From the NCBI GenBank assembly GCA_022828135.1, contig JAJEJB010000049.1, positions 70,504 to 134,503 of the forward strand: 64,000 bases of DNA, in the 5' to 3' direction. The position numbers and the translations under genes are program-made. Position 1 is the first letter of the stretch, and every line of letters starts with the position of its first letter. Below, piece by piece: positions 9,116-17,826 of the stretch. The notes under the pieces are model-generated. The model was given only the letters and a program-made list of their open reading frames with translations, was not told where the DNA came from and searched no databases. This DNA is from Acidimicrobiia bacterium (lineage in GTDB: Bacteria; Actinomycetota; Acidimicrobiia; Acidimicrobiales; Aldehydirespiratoraceae).

Positions 9116-10604
9116 GGCGGCGGCGGTCTATCTTTCCGGTCGGGTTGCGAGGCAGCTCATCGACGATCCTCAAGTCCTCGGGAAGCTTGTGGCGGGCCAG
9201 CGCGCCGGCCCCGAAGGCTCGGAGCTCCTCCAGCGTGGGCGGTTCGGTGGCATCTCGGGGCACCACCACGGCCACGCCGATCTCGCCCATCACTGGATCG
9301 GGACGGGGGAGCACGACCACCTCCTGCACCCCGGGATGCCCGGACAGCACGCCCTCGACCTCCGCCGGATGCACGTTGTAGCCGCCCCGGATGAACATGT
9401 CGCTCAACCGCCCCGCGAGTCGGTAGAGGCCGCTCTCGTCCACGGTGGCCAGGTCGCCGGTGCGCAGCCATCCGTCGCGGAGGGCCTCGGAGCTGGACCC
9501 CGGGTCGCGCCAGTACCCCGACATCACCGCGGGCGATCTCAGCCAGAGTTCGCCCGTCTCGCCCGGATCGAGCCGTTCCCCGGCGGAGTCCCTGATCTGA
9601 GCCTGCACGCCGGGGCGGGGCCGGCCCACCGAATGGCAGGCCTCGTCGTCGCCGGCGTCGAGCGCGGTGGCCAGGCCGACTCCGCCCGACTCCGTGGACG
9701 AATACCGGATCGAGTACGGCGCCCCGAAGCGCTCGCGGGCCGATCGCACCAGTTCCGGGGGCGACGGGCCGCCGCCGGCCACCACCGCCCGCACAGCCGA
9801 GAAGTCCAGCGCCTCCGATGACGGGTGCCGGACCATCAGGGCGATCTGGGGGGCCACGCCGATCACCGAGGCCATCCGGTAACGGGCGGTGAGCTCCAGG
9901 GCTGCCCCGGCCGACCAGCGTTCGAGCAGGTGCGTGGTCCGGCCGCAGGCCAGCATCCACGGGAGCTTGGTCATGAAGGCGACGTGGGCGAACTGCGTCG
10001 ACGAGATTCCGTGTCCGGCGCCCCACGCGCCCCCCGCGTCGATCTCAGCCACCGCCCGCAGCTGACGGTCGGCGAACCAGGCCGCCTTGGGCGCGCCCGT
10101 CGAGCCCGACGTGAAGCAGATGCACACCGGGCGCTCGTCGTCCGGCTCGGCCGCGAGGCCTGCGAAGGCGCGATCCGACATGGACGAGCCGGAGCGCAGA
10201 GATCCACCGGCGGAGGCCGGATCGGCCCCGCGCTCCAGTTGTTCCACCGGCCAGGCGGCGTCCGGGCCGGCGAGGTGAGCCAGCTGCGGATCCACCACCA
10301 CCAGGTCGGCTCCCAGCCGGTCCAGGCAGCCAGCCGCCTCTGTTGGAGTCAGCAGCGGGTTGATCCCCGCCGTGACTGCACCTATCCGGGCCGCGCCGAG
10401 GTAGACGGCCAGGTAGTCGACATCGGAGGGCAGCACCAGGCCGACCACCGAGCCCTCGCCGAGCCCGCGCTCGTGCAGCCCCGCCGCGACCTGCTGCGCG
10501 GCCTGCTCGAGCTGCTCGAAGCTCAGAGCCCTGCCCGCCGGCGTGACGAACGAGGCCCGGTCGCCGAACTCGCTCGCGGCCCGCTGGACGGCTTCCGTCA
10601 GCAC
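9087..10604 (-). CDS. AMP-dependent acyl-CoA synthetase/ligase
   Basis: 505-aa ANL-superfamily adenylating enzyme that activates a carboxylic acid to acyl-AMP and then acyl-CoA. Motifs are the P-loop TSGSTGAPK (from residue 165), YSSTESGG (A5-like), LRTGDLATVDESGLYRLAGR (A7/A8) and IRGGYNVHPAEVE, with the C-terminal lysine in PRNPTGKIDR. GTG 10604 follows the stop of paralog 2 of the molybdopterin enzyme by seven bases, so the two are probably cotranscribed. Its stop overlaps the convergent rsgA end. Substrate cannot be predicted; medium- or long-chain fatty acids or aromatic acids are typical. Confidence 0.88.
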   Translation of the reverse strand: MLTEAVQRAASEFGDRASFVTPAGRALSFEQLEQAAQQVAAGLHERGLGEGSVVGLVLPSDVDYLAVYLGAARIGAVTAGINPLLTPTEAAGCLDRLGADLVVVDPQLAHLAGPDAAWPVEQLERGADPASAGGSLRSGSSMSDRAFAGLAAEPDDERPVCICFTSGSTGAPKAAWFADRQLRAVAEIDAGGAWGAGHGISSTQFAHVAFMTKLPWMLACGRTTHLLERWSAGAALELTARYRMASVIGVAPQIALMVRHPSSEALDFSAVRAVVAGGGPSPPELVRSARERFGAPYSIRYSSTESGGVGLATALDAGDDEACHSVGRPRPGVQAQIRDSAGERLDPGETGELWLRSPAVMSGYWRDPGSSSEALRDGWLRTGDLATVDESGLYRLAGRLSDMFIRGGYNVHPAEVEGVLSGHPGVQEVVVLPRPDPVMGEIGVAVVVPRDATEPPTLEELRAFGAGALARHKLPEDLRIVDELPRNPTGKIDRRRLSGGPEPQL

Positions 10605-10611
10605 CTATTGA

Positions 10612-12765
10612 TCATCGGACGCTGACGTTGATGGTGTGCCATCCTTCGGCGCCGTTCGGTCGCGGCCTCACAATCTTGGAGCTCTGGGTGTAGCCGCTGC
10701 CATCGGTGGCCCGCACCTGGATCTGCTGCCGGCCTCCGCCTGAGGGAGTCCAATCCCGGTGCCATTGCACCCAGCTCTCGTTGCCCGCGGTCTGGCCCAG
10801 CCGGCACGGCGTCCAGTCCCCGTTGCCGATCTTGACCTCGACCCGCTCGATGCCCCGGGTCGGGGCCCAGGCGATGCCGGCTATCGGTATGGTCTCGCCG
10901 CTGCTGACCCTGGCTCCGTCCTTGGGGAGGTCGATACGGCTCTGGGTCTTCATCGGGCCCATCTTGGACCAGCCGCGTGGTACCCAGTAGCCGTCGAACC
11001 CGTCCCAGGTGGTGAGTTCGATCTCCTTGAGCCACTTCACCGCGGAGACGTAGCCGTACAGTCCCGCCACCACGATGCGGGCCGGGAAGCCGTGCCGGAT
11101 CGGCAGGGGCTCGTTGTTCATGCCGATGGCGAGGATGGCGTTGCGGCCGTCGTAGGCCGCGGTGGTGGGGAAGCCGGCGGTGAAGTCGTCCACCGAGCGG
11201 CCCACGATCTGCTGGGCGCCGCGCTGGACGCCGGCCCGCTGCAGCAGCTCGTAGAGAGGGATGCCGGTCCAGATGGCGTTCCCGACGAGCCCACCCCCCA
11301 CCTGATTGGACACGCAGGAGAGGGTGATCACGTAGTCGGCGAGGCGCATGGCGCGGATGTCCTGGTACGTGAGCTCGTAGGGGTTGTCGACCAGGCCGGT
11401 GATGCGCAGGCGCCACGACTCCGGGTCGACCTGCGGGACCGTCAGCGCAGTGTCGATCCGGTAGAACCGGTTCGTGGGCGAGATCGGGGTGACGTAGGGC
11501 GAGATGTCCGGCACCTCGTCGTCGAGCGTGTCGAGGTGGGCCACCTGCGGGTAGCGCGACGACTCGCCCCGCGGCTGCGTGGTCGTGGTGGTGGGCTCTT
11601 CGGGGGGTTCGGTCGTGGTGGTCGTCGTGGGTTCTGGTTCCTCGGGCGGCTGTGTGGTGGTGGTCGTTGTGGGTTCTGGTTCTTCGGGCGGCTGTGTGGT
11701 GGTGGCTTCCGGCGCTTCGACCTCGGCAGGCGGCTGCGTGGTCGTGGTGGCGGGTTCTTCGGGGGGTTGTGTGGTGGTGGTCGTTGTGGGTTCTGGTTCT
11801 TCGGGCGGCTGTGTGGACGTCGTCGTCGATGCCGGTTCTTCGGGGGGTTGTGTGGTGGTGGTCGTTGTGGGCTCGTCTGGAGCTTCGACCACGACCTCGT
11901 CCGGGATTTCGATGCCTTCCGGGATCTCTATGCCCTCCGGGATCTCTATGCCCTCTGGGATCTCTATGCCTTCCGGGATCTCTATGCCCTCTGGGACTTC
12001 TATGCCCTCGGGTACATCGATGGCATCGCGGCCGGCCGTGGTGGCGCCGCTCGGCGCGTCTGCGGTCGGGGCGGTCGTCCTCGGTGGCAGTGCGTAGGTC
12101 TCTCTGGCCTTCTCGGCCGCGGACGGTCCCCGCAGGCCCCGACCCAGTCCGACCAGGCTGAGGGCGGTCACTCCCGCGCCGGCGGCAAACCCGAAGAACG
12201 ACCGGCGCGTGCCGGCCGATTCCTGCTGCGCGTCTGCGTCTCCGGTGTCCACCTCATCCGCGTCCGCGCCGGCAGTGCTCGGGCGCCAGGCGGACGCCCG
12301 GCCCACCAGAAAGAGAGTGACCGCCGCGCCCAGCACGGCGGCTGCGAGCGCAACCAGCCACGAGGCCACTGCGGGGCTCAGCGGGTTGCGAGCGGCAGCC
12401 CATCCGCCGACCAGCCCGAAGAGCGCGAAGCCGGCGATGGTCACCAGGCGCCCGCCGCGTGAGGCTTGACGGCCCAACAGACCGCAGATGGCCAATGACG
12501 CGACGACTATCCCGACTGTGAGCACCGTCTTCTGGCTGGCGCCGATGTTGGCGATGCTGAAGGCCACGATGTCGCCGGGCGTGTAGTCGGTGACCACCTC
12601 GCCCACCGCGATGACCAGCGAGGGGACGGTCTCGGTGATGCCCTCGATCAGCTCGCCGAAGCCCAGCGCAACCCCGGCACCCAAGAGCCCGGCGATGAAG
12701 CCTGCAACACCGCCCGCCCTCCGGCCCTCTCGTGGCCGCTGTTCCGCAGGTTCAGGCTCGTCCAT
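10612..12765 (-). CDS. Membrane-anchored molybdopterin oxidoreductase with repetitive linker (paralog 2)
   Basis: 717-aa paralog of the protein at 6247-7980, with the same N-terminal helices (LTVGIVVASLAICGLLG, TIAGFALFGLVGGWAAA), twin-arginine-like TRRSFFGFAAGAGVTALSLVG segment and sulfite-oxidase fold domain (ITLSCVSNQVGGGLVGN, GFPARIVVAGLYGYVS). It is 140 residues longer because of the linker: six PEGIEI/V hexapeptides, then several TTTTTTQPPEEPEP units, probably a flexible extracytoplasmic stalk. Start ATG 12765 is preceded by TACAAT seven bases upstream, suggesting a leaderless transcript; longer upstream reading frame is not needed. It is followed by the acyl-CoA ligase. Confidence 0.86.
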   Translation of the reverse strand: MDEPEPAEQRPREGRRAGGVAGFIAGLLGAGVALGFGELIEGITETVPSLVIAVGEVVTDYTPGDIVAFSIANIGASQKTVLTVGIVVASLAICGLLGRQASRGGRLVTIAGFALFGLVGGWAAARNPLSPAVASWLVALAAAVLGAAVTLFLVGRASAWRPSTAGADADEVDTGDADAQQESAGTRRSFFGFAAGAGVTALSLVGLGRGLRGPSAAEKARETYALPPRTTAPTADAPSGATTAGRDAIDVPEGIEVPEGIEIPEGIEIPEGIEIPEGIEIPEGIEIPDEVVVEAPDEPTTTTTTQPPEEPASTTTSTQPPEEPEPTTTTTTQPPEEPATTTTQPPAEVEAPEATTTQPPEEPEPTTTTTTQPPEEPEPTTTTTTEPPEEPTTTTTQPRGESSRYPQVAHLDTLDDEVPDISPYVTPISPTNRFYRIDTALTVPQVDPESWRLRITGLVDNPYELTYQDIRAMRLADYVITLSCVSNQVGGGLVGNAIWTGIPLYELLQRAGVQRGAQQIVGRSVDDFTAGFPTTAAYDGRNAILAIGMNNEPLPIRHGFPARIVVAGLYGYVSAVKWLKEIELTTWDGFDGYWVPRGWSKMGPMKTQSRIDLPKDGARVSSGETIPIAGIAWAPTRGIERVEVKIGNGDWTPCRLGQTAGNESWVQWHRDWTPSGGGRQQIQVRATDGSGYTQSSKIVRPRPNGAEGWHTINVSVR
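11575..11880 (-). repeat. Minisatellite encoding TTTTTQPPEEPEP units
   Basis: In-frame imperfect tandem repeat inside the linker of the molybdopterin oxidoreductase; each unit encodes a Thr run followed by QPPEEP or EPPEEP. On the plus strand it appears as recurring ggctgtgtggtggtggtcgt blocks. It probably varies in copy number between strains. Confidence 0.8.
11902..12016 (-). repeat. 18-bp tandem repeat encoding PEGIEI
   Basis: Six consecutive 18-bp units encode one PEGIEV and five PEGIEI hexapeptides immediately N-terminal to the Thr/Pro linker. Units differ only at silent third positions (tcc, tct, ctc), so protein-level conservation is stricter than DNA identity. Confidence 0.85.
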
Positions 12766-12772
12766 CGGGGCG

Positions 12773-12782
12773 ATTGTACGCT
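12773..12782. promoter_or_regulatory. Overlapping back-to-back -10 boxes
   Basis: In the 25-bp gap between divergent genes, minus-strand TACAAT (12778-12773) lies seven bases before ATG 12765, and plus-strand TACGCT (12777-12782) lies eight bases before ATG 12791. The two boxes share the TA step at 12777-12778. Both transcripts would be leaderless or nearly so. Boxes seen directly; activity inferred. Confidence 0.6.
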
Positions 12783-12790
12783 CCGGCTTG

Positions 12791-14002
12791 ATGGATCTAC
12801 GGTCCGACCTGAGTCTCGCCAGCTTCGCCGACGAGGTGCGCACCTGGCTCGAGGAGCATCTCGTCGGCGAATTCGCCCGATACCGGGGCCGGGGCCTCAC
12901 CGGACAGGATGACGTGCCGGTCGAAGTCCAGATCGCCTGGGAGCGGGAGCTCGCGTCGGGGGGATGGCTCGGGCTCGACTTTCCCCCCTCGATCGGGGGG
13001 CGGGGATGCACGCTGGCCGAGCAGGTCGTGTTCTTCAACACCTACACCGAGGCCCGCGCCCCCGGCCGGCTTCCCAACGTGGGCGTGATGCTGCTCGGCC
13101 CCACCCTGATGGCGTTCGGGTCGACCGAGCAGCAGCAGCGGTTCGTGCCCCCGATGCTGGCGGCCGAGGAGCTGTGGTGCCAGGGCTACTCGGAGCCCGG
13201 CGCGGGCAGCGACCTCGCCAGCGTGGCCACGACCGCGACGAGGAGCGACGGCCGGTGGGTGATCAACGGCCAGAAGGTGTGGACGTCGCTGGCCCAGCAC
13301 GCCGACTGGATCTTCGTGCTGGCCCGCAGCACTCCGGGCTCGCAACGGCACGAAGGGCTCAGCTACCTGCTCGTTCCCATGGACCAGCCCGGCATCGAGA
13401 TCCGGCCCATCGTGCAGATCAACGGCGGGGTCGAGTTCAACGAGACGTTCTTCGACGACGCCGTCACCGACGCGGATCTGGTAGTGGGAGGCGAGGGCAA
13501 CGGCTGGAAGGTGGCCATGGGCACCCTCGCCTTCGAGCGGGGAGCGAGCACGCTGGGTCAGCAGATCAGCTTCCGCCAGGAGTTCGATTCGCTGGTGTCG
13601 GAGGCGAGGGCGTCCGGCCGCATCGGCAGCGATGTACTGAGGTCGGAGCTGGTGCAGAGCCACATCGAGCTCGAGATCCTGCGCTACAACCAGATGCGGA
13701 TGCTGACCTCGCTCACCCACGACCAACTCGCCGGGCCGGAGCAGTCGATCGGCAAGCTCTACTGGGCGTCGTGGCACCGGCGGCTGGGGGAACTGGCCAT
13801 GAGGGTCCGGGGCGCGGCCGCGATGGTGGCCGAGCCGGCCGAGGGAGCCCACGCCTCCGAGGCCGGGTTGGACTATCTCCTCGACCCCTGGCAGCGGACG
13901 TTCCTGTACTCACGGGCCCACACGATCTACGGGGGAAGCAACGAGGTACAGCGCAACATCATCGGAGAGCGGGTTCTGGGCCTGCCTCGGGAGCCACGGT
14001 AG
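12791..14002 (+). CDS. Acyl-CoA dehydrogenase
   Basis: 403-aa FAD-dependent acyl-CoA dehydrogenase that introduces the alpha-beta double bond in fatty acyl-CoA or related thioesters. It shows QGYSEPGAGSDLASV (flavin and substrate binding), INGQKVWTSLAQHADWIF, LAFERG, and the C-terminal SRAHTIYGGSNEVQRNIIGE signature. Length is normal. Start ATG 12791 fits the conserved N-terminal helix (FADEVRTWLEEHL). It is divergent from the molybdopterin enzyme with a possible shared promoter and is followed after 63 bases by a membrane protein. The exact chain-length class cannot be read; closest resemblance is to actinobacterial FadE-type enzymes often tied to steroid or fatty acid catabolism. Confidence 0.9.
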   Translation: MDLRSDLSLASFADEVRTWLEEHLVGEFARYRGRGLTGQDDVPVEVQIAWERELASGGWLGLDFPPSIGGRGCTLAEQVVFFNTYTEARAPGRLPNVGVMLLGPTLMAFGSTEQQQRFVPPMLAAEELWCQGYSEPGAGSDLASVATTATRSDGRWVINGQKVWTSLAQHADWIFVLARSTPGSQRHEGLSYLLVPMDQPGIEIRPIVQINGGVEFNETFFDDAVTDADLVVGGEGNGWKVAMGTLAFERGASTLGQQISFRQEFDSLVSEARASGRIGSDVLRSELVQSHIELEILRYNQMRMLTSLTHDQLAGPEQSIGKLYWASWHRRLGELAMRVRGAAAMVAEPAEGAHASEAGLDYLLDPWQRTFLYSRAHTIYGGSNEVQRNIIGERVLGLPREPR

Positions 14003-14065
14003 ACGGCAGCCGCGCCGATACTCTGCAAGTAGTCGCCTCCGAACCGAGCGTTAGGAGAATCATCT

Positions 14066-14902
14066 ATGGGACGTCTCGCCAACACCTGGAGTCTGGCCAA
14101 GCTCTCGTGGGGTGTGCTGAAGAAGGACCGGGAGCTGCTGTGGATGCCGGTGCTGTCCTTTCTCGTGTCGGCCGTCGTGATAGCGATCGCGATCGCGCTC
14201 ACGTTCCTCACCCTGTCGACCACGTCCTCCCACGGCCAGACCACCATGGAGTTCAACCCGGCGATGATCGTGGTCTACATCGTGGCCGCTCTGATCCTGG
14301 GCGTCGTGGCGGTGTTCTTCAACGGGGCGCTGGTCGCCGGGGCCCACGAGAGGCTCACCGGGGGCGACCCGACGGTGCGCAGCGCCATCGGCCGGGCGTT
14401 CGCCCGCATCCCGGGCCTGGTCCCGTGGGCGATCATCACCACCACCGTCGGGCTGGTCCTCCAGGCGCTTAGGGACCGGGCCGGCTGGCTGGGGCGGATC
14501 GTCACCAGCCTGCTGGAGATGGCCTGGGACGTGGTGACCTTCCTGACCGTGCCCGCCATCGTCATCGACGACCTGGGGGCCATAGCCGGTCTCAAGCAGT
14601 CGGCGTCGCTGCTGCGCCGCACCTGGGGCGAGAACATCGCGGCCCGCGTCGGGTTCGGCCTCCTCGGCTTCGTCCTGATCATCCCGGCGGCCATTGTGGC
14701 CGGGCTCTTCATAGCGTCGGGCTGGCAGCTCCTGATGGCGGTCGGGATCATCGTCGCGGCGGCGTGGGTGGCGGTGGTCATGGTGGTGCTCACCGCCCTC
14801 AACGCCATCTTCCAGACCGCGCTGTACCTCTACGCCACCACCGGGACCGCCCCCTCCGGCTTCGAGCAGGCCCCTCTCGCTCAGACCTTCGTCCACAAGT
14901 AG
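14066..14902 (+). CDS. Six-helix membrane protein, DUF6159-like
   Basis: 278-aa integral membrane protein of unknown function resembling the DUF6159 family. Hydrophobic segments lie near residues 27-48, 68-92, 113-132, 143-165, 189-212 and 218-250. Conserved-looking cytoplasmic pieces are LAKLSWGVLKKDRELLW at the N-terminus and LKQSASLLRRTWGENIAARVG between helices. ATG 14066 has AGGAG eight bases upstream. It follows the acyl-CoA dehydrogenase on the same strand, but nothing in it indicates catalysis. Its 3' end faces the crotonase gene 27 bases away. Confidence 0.75.
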   Translation: MGRLANTWSLAKLSWGVLKKDRELLWMPVLSFLVSAVVIAIAIALTFLTLSTTSSHGQTTMEFNPAMIVVYIVAALILGVVAVFFNGALVAGAHERLTGGDPTVRSAIGRAFARIPGLVPWAIITTTVGLVLQALRDRAGWLGRIVTSLLEMAWDVVTFLTVPAIVIDDLGAIAGLKQSASLLRRTWGENIAARVGFGLLGFVLIIPAAIVAGLFIASGWQLLMAVGIIVAAAWVAVVMVVLTALNAIFQTALYLYATTGTAPSGFEQAPLAQTFVHK

Positions 14903-14929
14903 GTCAGCAACGCAAGCGCGTCGCTGCGT

Positions 14930-15898
14930 CTAGGCCAGGCTGTCCACCAGCCCCCACTCCAGGGCGGTGGCTGCATCGAGTTCAGCCTCGGTGAGCAGCC
15001 ACCACAGCGTGCGCTGGCGACCGATGCGGGCCGGGATGCTCACCGTGCCCCCCGCGCCCGGTATCAGGCCCATGGACAGCTCCGGGAGCCGGAAGCGGGC
15101 CCGGTCGGTTGCGGTGACCGTCGCGCAGAACGCGGCCAGCTCGACGCCCGCCCCCACGCAGGCTCCGTCGATCACGGCGGTCGTCCGGTCGGCGATGGCG
15201 GCCAGCCACGGCGCGGCATTGGCCCGGCTGCGGATCAAGTGGGCGGTCGCAGGGTCCGAGACTGTGCCGAACTCGGCCGGGTCGCCTCCGGCGCAGAAGT
15301 TGCCTGCCGCGCCGGTCAGGACCACAGGCCGGTCGTCGCCGCCCGCCTGCAGGGCCTTGAGGACATCGACGAGCTCATCGCGCATGGCCGCGTCGAACAG
15401 GTTGAACAGGCGCGGGCGACTGAGCGTCACCGTCACAGTGGCACCGTCGTCGGTGACTTCGATACGGGATTGATCGGTGTCGCGCCGGCTGCGGTGCCCC
15501 CGCTGTGCAAGCCAGCGGGCGTGCTCTGCTCCGGCCTGGAGGGCGGCGTAGGCCAGGCTCTCCACCAACAGCGCGTCGAGCAGGCCGAGACGGGCGTTGC
15601 GACGCAGCGTCTGGGCAGCCACCACCGAGGCCTGCGGATTGGCTCGCAGACCATCGAGGGCCGGGCCGGGATCGTCGAGTGCGAGATCCCACGATTCGCC
15701 GCCAGCCCCTATCGCGACCGACACCACCGGGAGCCCGGCCAGCGCGGCGGCCACGTCCTCGGCTGGATCCTCGCCCACATCCACGACGACGGCGGGAACG
15801 CCGGCCGCAGCCGCGATCCCGTCCAGCACCAGCCGGTCGAAGTCGACGGAGACGACCGCGGCCCTGATCTCCTCCAGAGGCCAGATCCCACCGTGCAC
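14930..15898 (-). CDS. Enoyl-CoA hydratase/isomerase family protein
   Basis: 322-aa crotonase-fold protein. The core begins near residue 145 (IEVTDDGATVTVTLSRP) and has the oxyanion-hole regions FCAGGDPAEFG and GACVGAGVELAAFC, then PELSMGLIPGAGGTVSIPARIG. Its E/D catalytic positions are not the classical GG-E pair of short-chain enoyl-CoA hydratase, so it may be an isomerase or a divergent hydratase. The first 140 residues look like another partial crotonase-type segment, making it longer than the usual 260 aa. GTG 15898 lies seven bases after the upstream ligase stop, so the two form an operon. Confidence 0.78.
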   Translation of the reverse strand: MHGGIWPLEEIRAAVVSVDFDRLVLDGIAAAAGVPAVVVDVGEDPAEDVAAALAGLPVVSVAIGAGGESWDLALDDPGPALDGLRANPQASVVAAQTLRRNARLGLLDALLVESLAYAALQAGAEHARWLAQRGHRSRRDTDQSRIEVTDDGATVTVTLSRPRLFNLFDAAMRDELVDVLKALQAGGDDRPVVLTGAAGNFCAGGDPAEFGTVSDPATAHLIRSRANAAPWLAAIADRTTAVIDGACVGAGVELAAFCATVTATDRARFRLPELSMGLIPGAGGTVSIPARIGRQRTLWWLLTEAELDAATALEWGLVDSLA

Positions 15899-15905
15899 GG
15901 CTGGA

Positions 15906-17417
15906 TCAGCCCCCTGAGGGGTCGGCCGCGAAGCGCTGTCTCAGCTCCCTGCGCAGCAGCTTGCCGGTGTCGTTGTAGGGCAACTCGTCGACGAACTCCA
16001 CCCGGGCCGGCACCCGGCTCGATCGCAGCCGGGTCCGTACCAGTTCGCAGAGGTCGTCGACGGCCGGCGCCGGGGAGCGGGCGACTATGCACACCGCCAC
16101 TTCCTCACCCCACTCGCGGCTGGGGACACCGAATGCGGCCGCGTCGACGACGGCGGGATGGGTCAACAGCACGTCCTCGATCTCGCCGGGCGACATGTTC
16201 TCGCCGCCCCGGATGATGAGGTCGTCGTTGCGGCCGTGGATCCATAGGTAGCCGGCCTCGTCGGTGTGGCCGCTGTCCCGGGTGCAGAACCAGCCGTCGG
16301 CGTCGAGCTGGGATCCGCCCTCGGCGTACTCGCCGGCCACCTGCTCGCCTCTCACCCAGATCTCGCCGGCTGTGCCGGGCTCCGCATCGGTGCCGTCCTC
16401 GCGGCGCACCGAGACCTCGACTCCCGCCAGGGGTCGGCCTGTTGAAGAGAGTCTGGCCCTCTCATCAGGATCGTCGGAGGCGGCCCACCGTCGGTGGTCG
16501 TCGGGACCCATCACGCACACGGTCGAACTCGTCTCGGTCAGGCCGTAGGCGTGCGAGAAGCCTGCGGTCGGGAACAGCTCCAGCGCCCTCTCCACCACCG
16601 CCCGGTGCGACTTCCCTCCCCCGTAGGACACGAAGCGGACCGACTCGAGGGCCTCCCCCCGGCGGTCGAGGGCATCGACGATGCGGGCCAGCATGGTGGG
16701 CACGAGCATGGCGTGAGTCACGCCTTGGGCTTGCACCAGGTCGATCCAGGAGTCGGGGTCGAACTTCGGCAGGGGCACGATTCTGCGCCCCGAATACACC
16801 TGCGACAGCTGCGCGGCCACCGAGGCGATGTGGTAGGGCGGCACGGCCATGATGTGGGCCTCGTCCGGGCCGGCCGACGCGAACTCGACCGTGCCGAACA
16901 CATAGGACACCAAGTGCCGATGGCGCAGCAAAGCGGTCTTGGGCGGGCCGGAGGTGCCGCTGGTGTACAGCAGCACGGCCGCAGCGTCGGGGTCCATGGG
17001 CCAGTCGCTCAGGTCAGCGGGTTGGGCACCACCGGCGGGATCCTCGCCGAGAGCGTCCCGCTCGACGATTTCCAGCCCGTCCACCCCGGCCAGCCGTTCC
17101 GCCCCAGACGGGTTGACCACCGCCAACGCCGGCGCGGCCCGTTCGGCCAACCGGCGCAGATCGTCGTCGGCGAGCCGGTAGTTGATCGGCACGTAGGGAA
17201 CGCCCGCCCATGCCGCTCCGAACAGGGAGACGGGCAGCACCGCGCCGGGCTCGTCGCACAGCACCAGATGCTCGGCCTTGGATGCCCGTAGGCGTCCGGC
17301 GAGTGCGGCCGCGTCGCCTACCAGGCGGTCGCAGCTGAGACCTCGATCGAGTGGCCCCACGGCCACCCGCTCGCCCATGGCGGTGACCGCCATCTCCAGC
17401 AGCATCATGAGGTTCAT
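15906..17417 (-). CDS. AMP-dependent acyl-CoA synthetase/ligase
   Basis: 503-aa ANL-superfamily ligase with YTSGTSGPPKTAL (A3), HAYGLTETSS (A5), DGWFCTRDSGHTDEAGYLWIHGR (A7/A8), IRGGENMSPGEIEDV and the C-terminal YNDTGKLLRRE lysine. It activates an unidentified acid to its CoA thioester. Start is uncertain: ATG 17417 has no purine-rich site, while an internal ATG 13 codons later has GGAG upstream; 17417 is chosen because it gives the normal N-terminus. The gene sits between a small conserved protein (26 bases upstream) and a crotonase (seven bases downstream), so activation and beta-oxidation-like steps are probably coupled. Confidence 0.87.
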   Translation of the reverse strand: MNLMMLLEMAVTAMGERVAVGPLDRGLSCDRLVGDAAALAGRLRASKAEHLVLCDEPGAVLPVSLFGAAWAGVPYVPINYRLADDDLRRLAERAAPALAVVNPSGAERLAGVDGLEIVERDALGEDPAGGAQPADLSDWPMDPDAAAVLLYTSGTSGPPKTALLRHRHLVSYVFGTVEFASAGPDEAHIMAVPPYHIASVAAQLSQVYSGRRIVPLPKFDPDSWIDLVQAQGVTHAMLVPTMLARIVDALDRRGEALESVRFVSYGGGKSHRAVVERALELFPTAGFSHAYGLTETSSTVCVMGPDDHRRWAASDDPDERARLSSTGRPLAGVEVSVRREDGTDAEPGTAGEIWVRGEQVAGEYAEGGSQLDADGWFCTRDSGHTDEAGYLWIHGRNDDLIIRGGENMSPGEIEDVLLTHPAVVDAAAFGVPSREWGEEVAVCIVARSPAPAVDDLCELVRTRLRSSRVPARVEFVDELPYNDTGKLLRRELRQRFAADPSGG

Positions 17418-17443
17418 GGCGAGGAGGTGAGCGGCCCGGCCGC

Positions 17444-17749
17444 TCAGTCGGAGGCGGGCAGCGGCTTCGTCACCTTCACGGTCAGCGGCACATCGCCCAG
17501 AGCGAGCGAGCCCGGCCCGGCCTTCGTGCAGAGCACCTCGATGGTCTCGTCCTGATCGCCGTAGCGCTTGCCGAGAAGCGTTCCTTCCGAGGCGTCGGCG
17601 CTGGGCTCCCCGGACCGCTCGGCCGATCCGGCCGCCGCCATCGGCGCCCCGCCGCAGGTCAGCTCGGCCGGTCCGGTGCCCTTCACCACGATCACCTCCG
17701 TGGCGCACACCGTGCTTTGAAATCGGGCCCCGGGCCGCAGTTCCACCAT
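17444..17749 (-). CDS. Small conserved actinobacterial protein next to acyl-CoA ligase
   Basis: 101-aa protein with no domain I can name. It begins MVELRPGARFQSTVC, has a cysteine pattern STVCATEVIVVKG and LTCGGAPM, and ends TVKVTKPLPASD. Similar small proteins occur beside acyl-CoA synthetase genes in other actinobacteria, so a role with that enzyme is plausible but unproven. Start ATG 17749 is clear because AGGAGG lies six bases upstream; longer in-frame starts are ignored. No signal peptide or membrane segment is visible. Confidence 0.72.
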   Translation of the reverse strand: MVELRPGARFQSTVCATEVIVVKGTGPAELTCGGAPMAAAGSAERSGEPSADASEGTLLGKRYGDQDETIEVLCTKAGPGSLALGDVPLTVKVTKPLPASD

Positions 17750-17813
17750 GTCGTCCTCCTGCGCCTGAACATCCATTGTGACCGTTGGAGGGCAGTTGCC
17801 CAACTGCTCACGC

Positions 17814-17819
17814 TACCTT
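17814..17819 (+). promoter_or_regulatory. -10 box, leaderless, CoA transferase
   Basis: TACCTT with seven bases to GTG 17827 and no Shine-Dalgarno; supports the GTG over the upstream TTG 17785. Confidence 0.45.
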
Positions 17820-17826
17820 CGCTGGG

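Noticed and set aside
11579..12097. Plus-strand Gly/Val/Ser-rich frame over the tandem repeat
   Set aside because: It is only the complement of the Thr/Pro and PEGIEI repeats of the molybdopterin enzyme linker.
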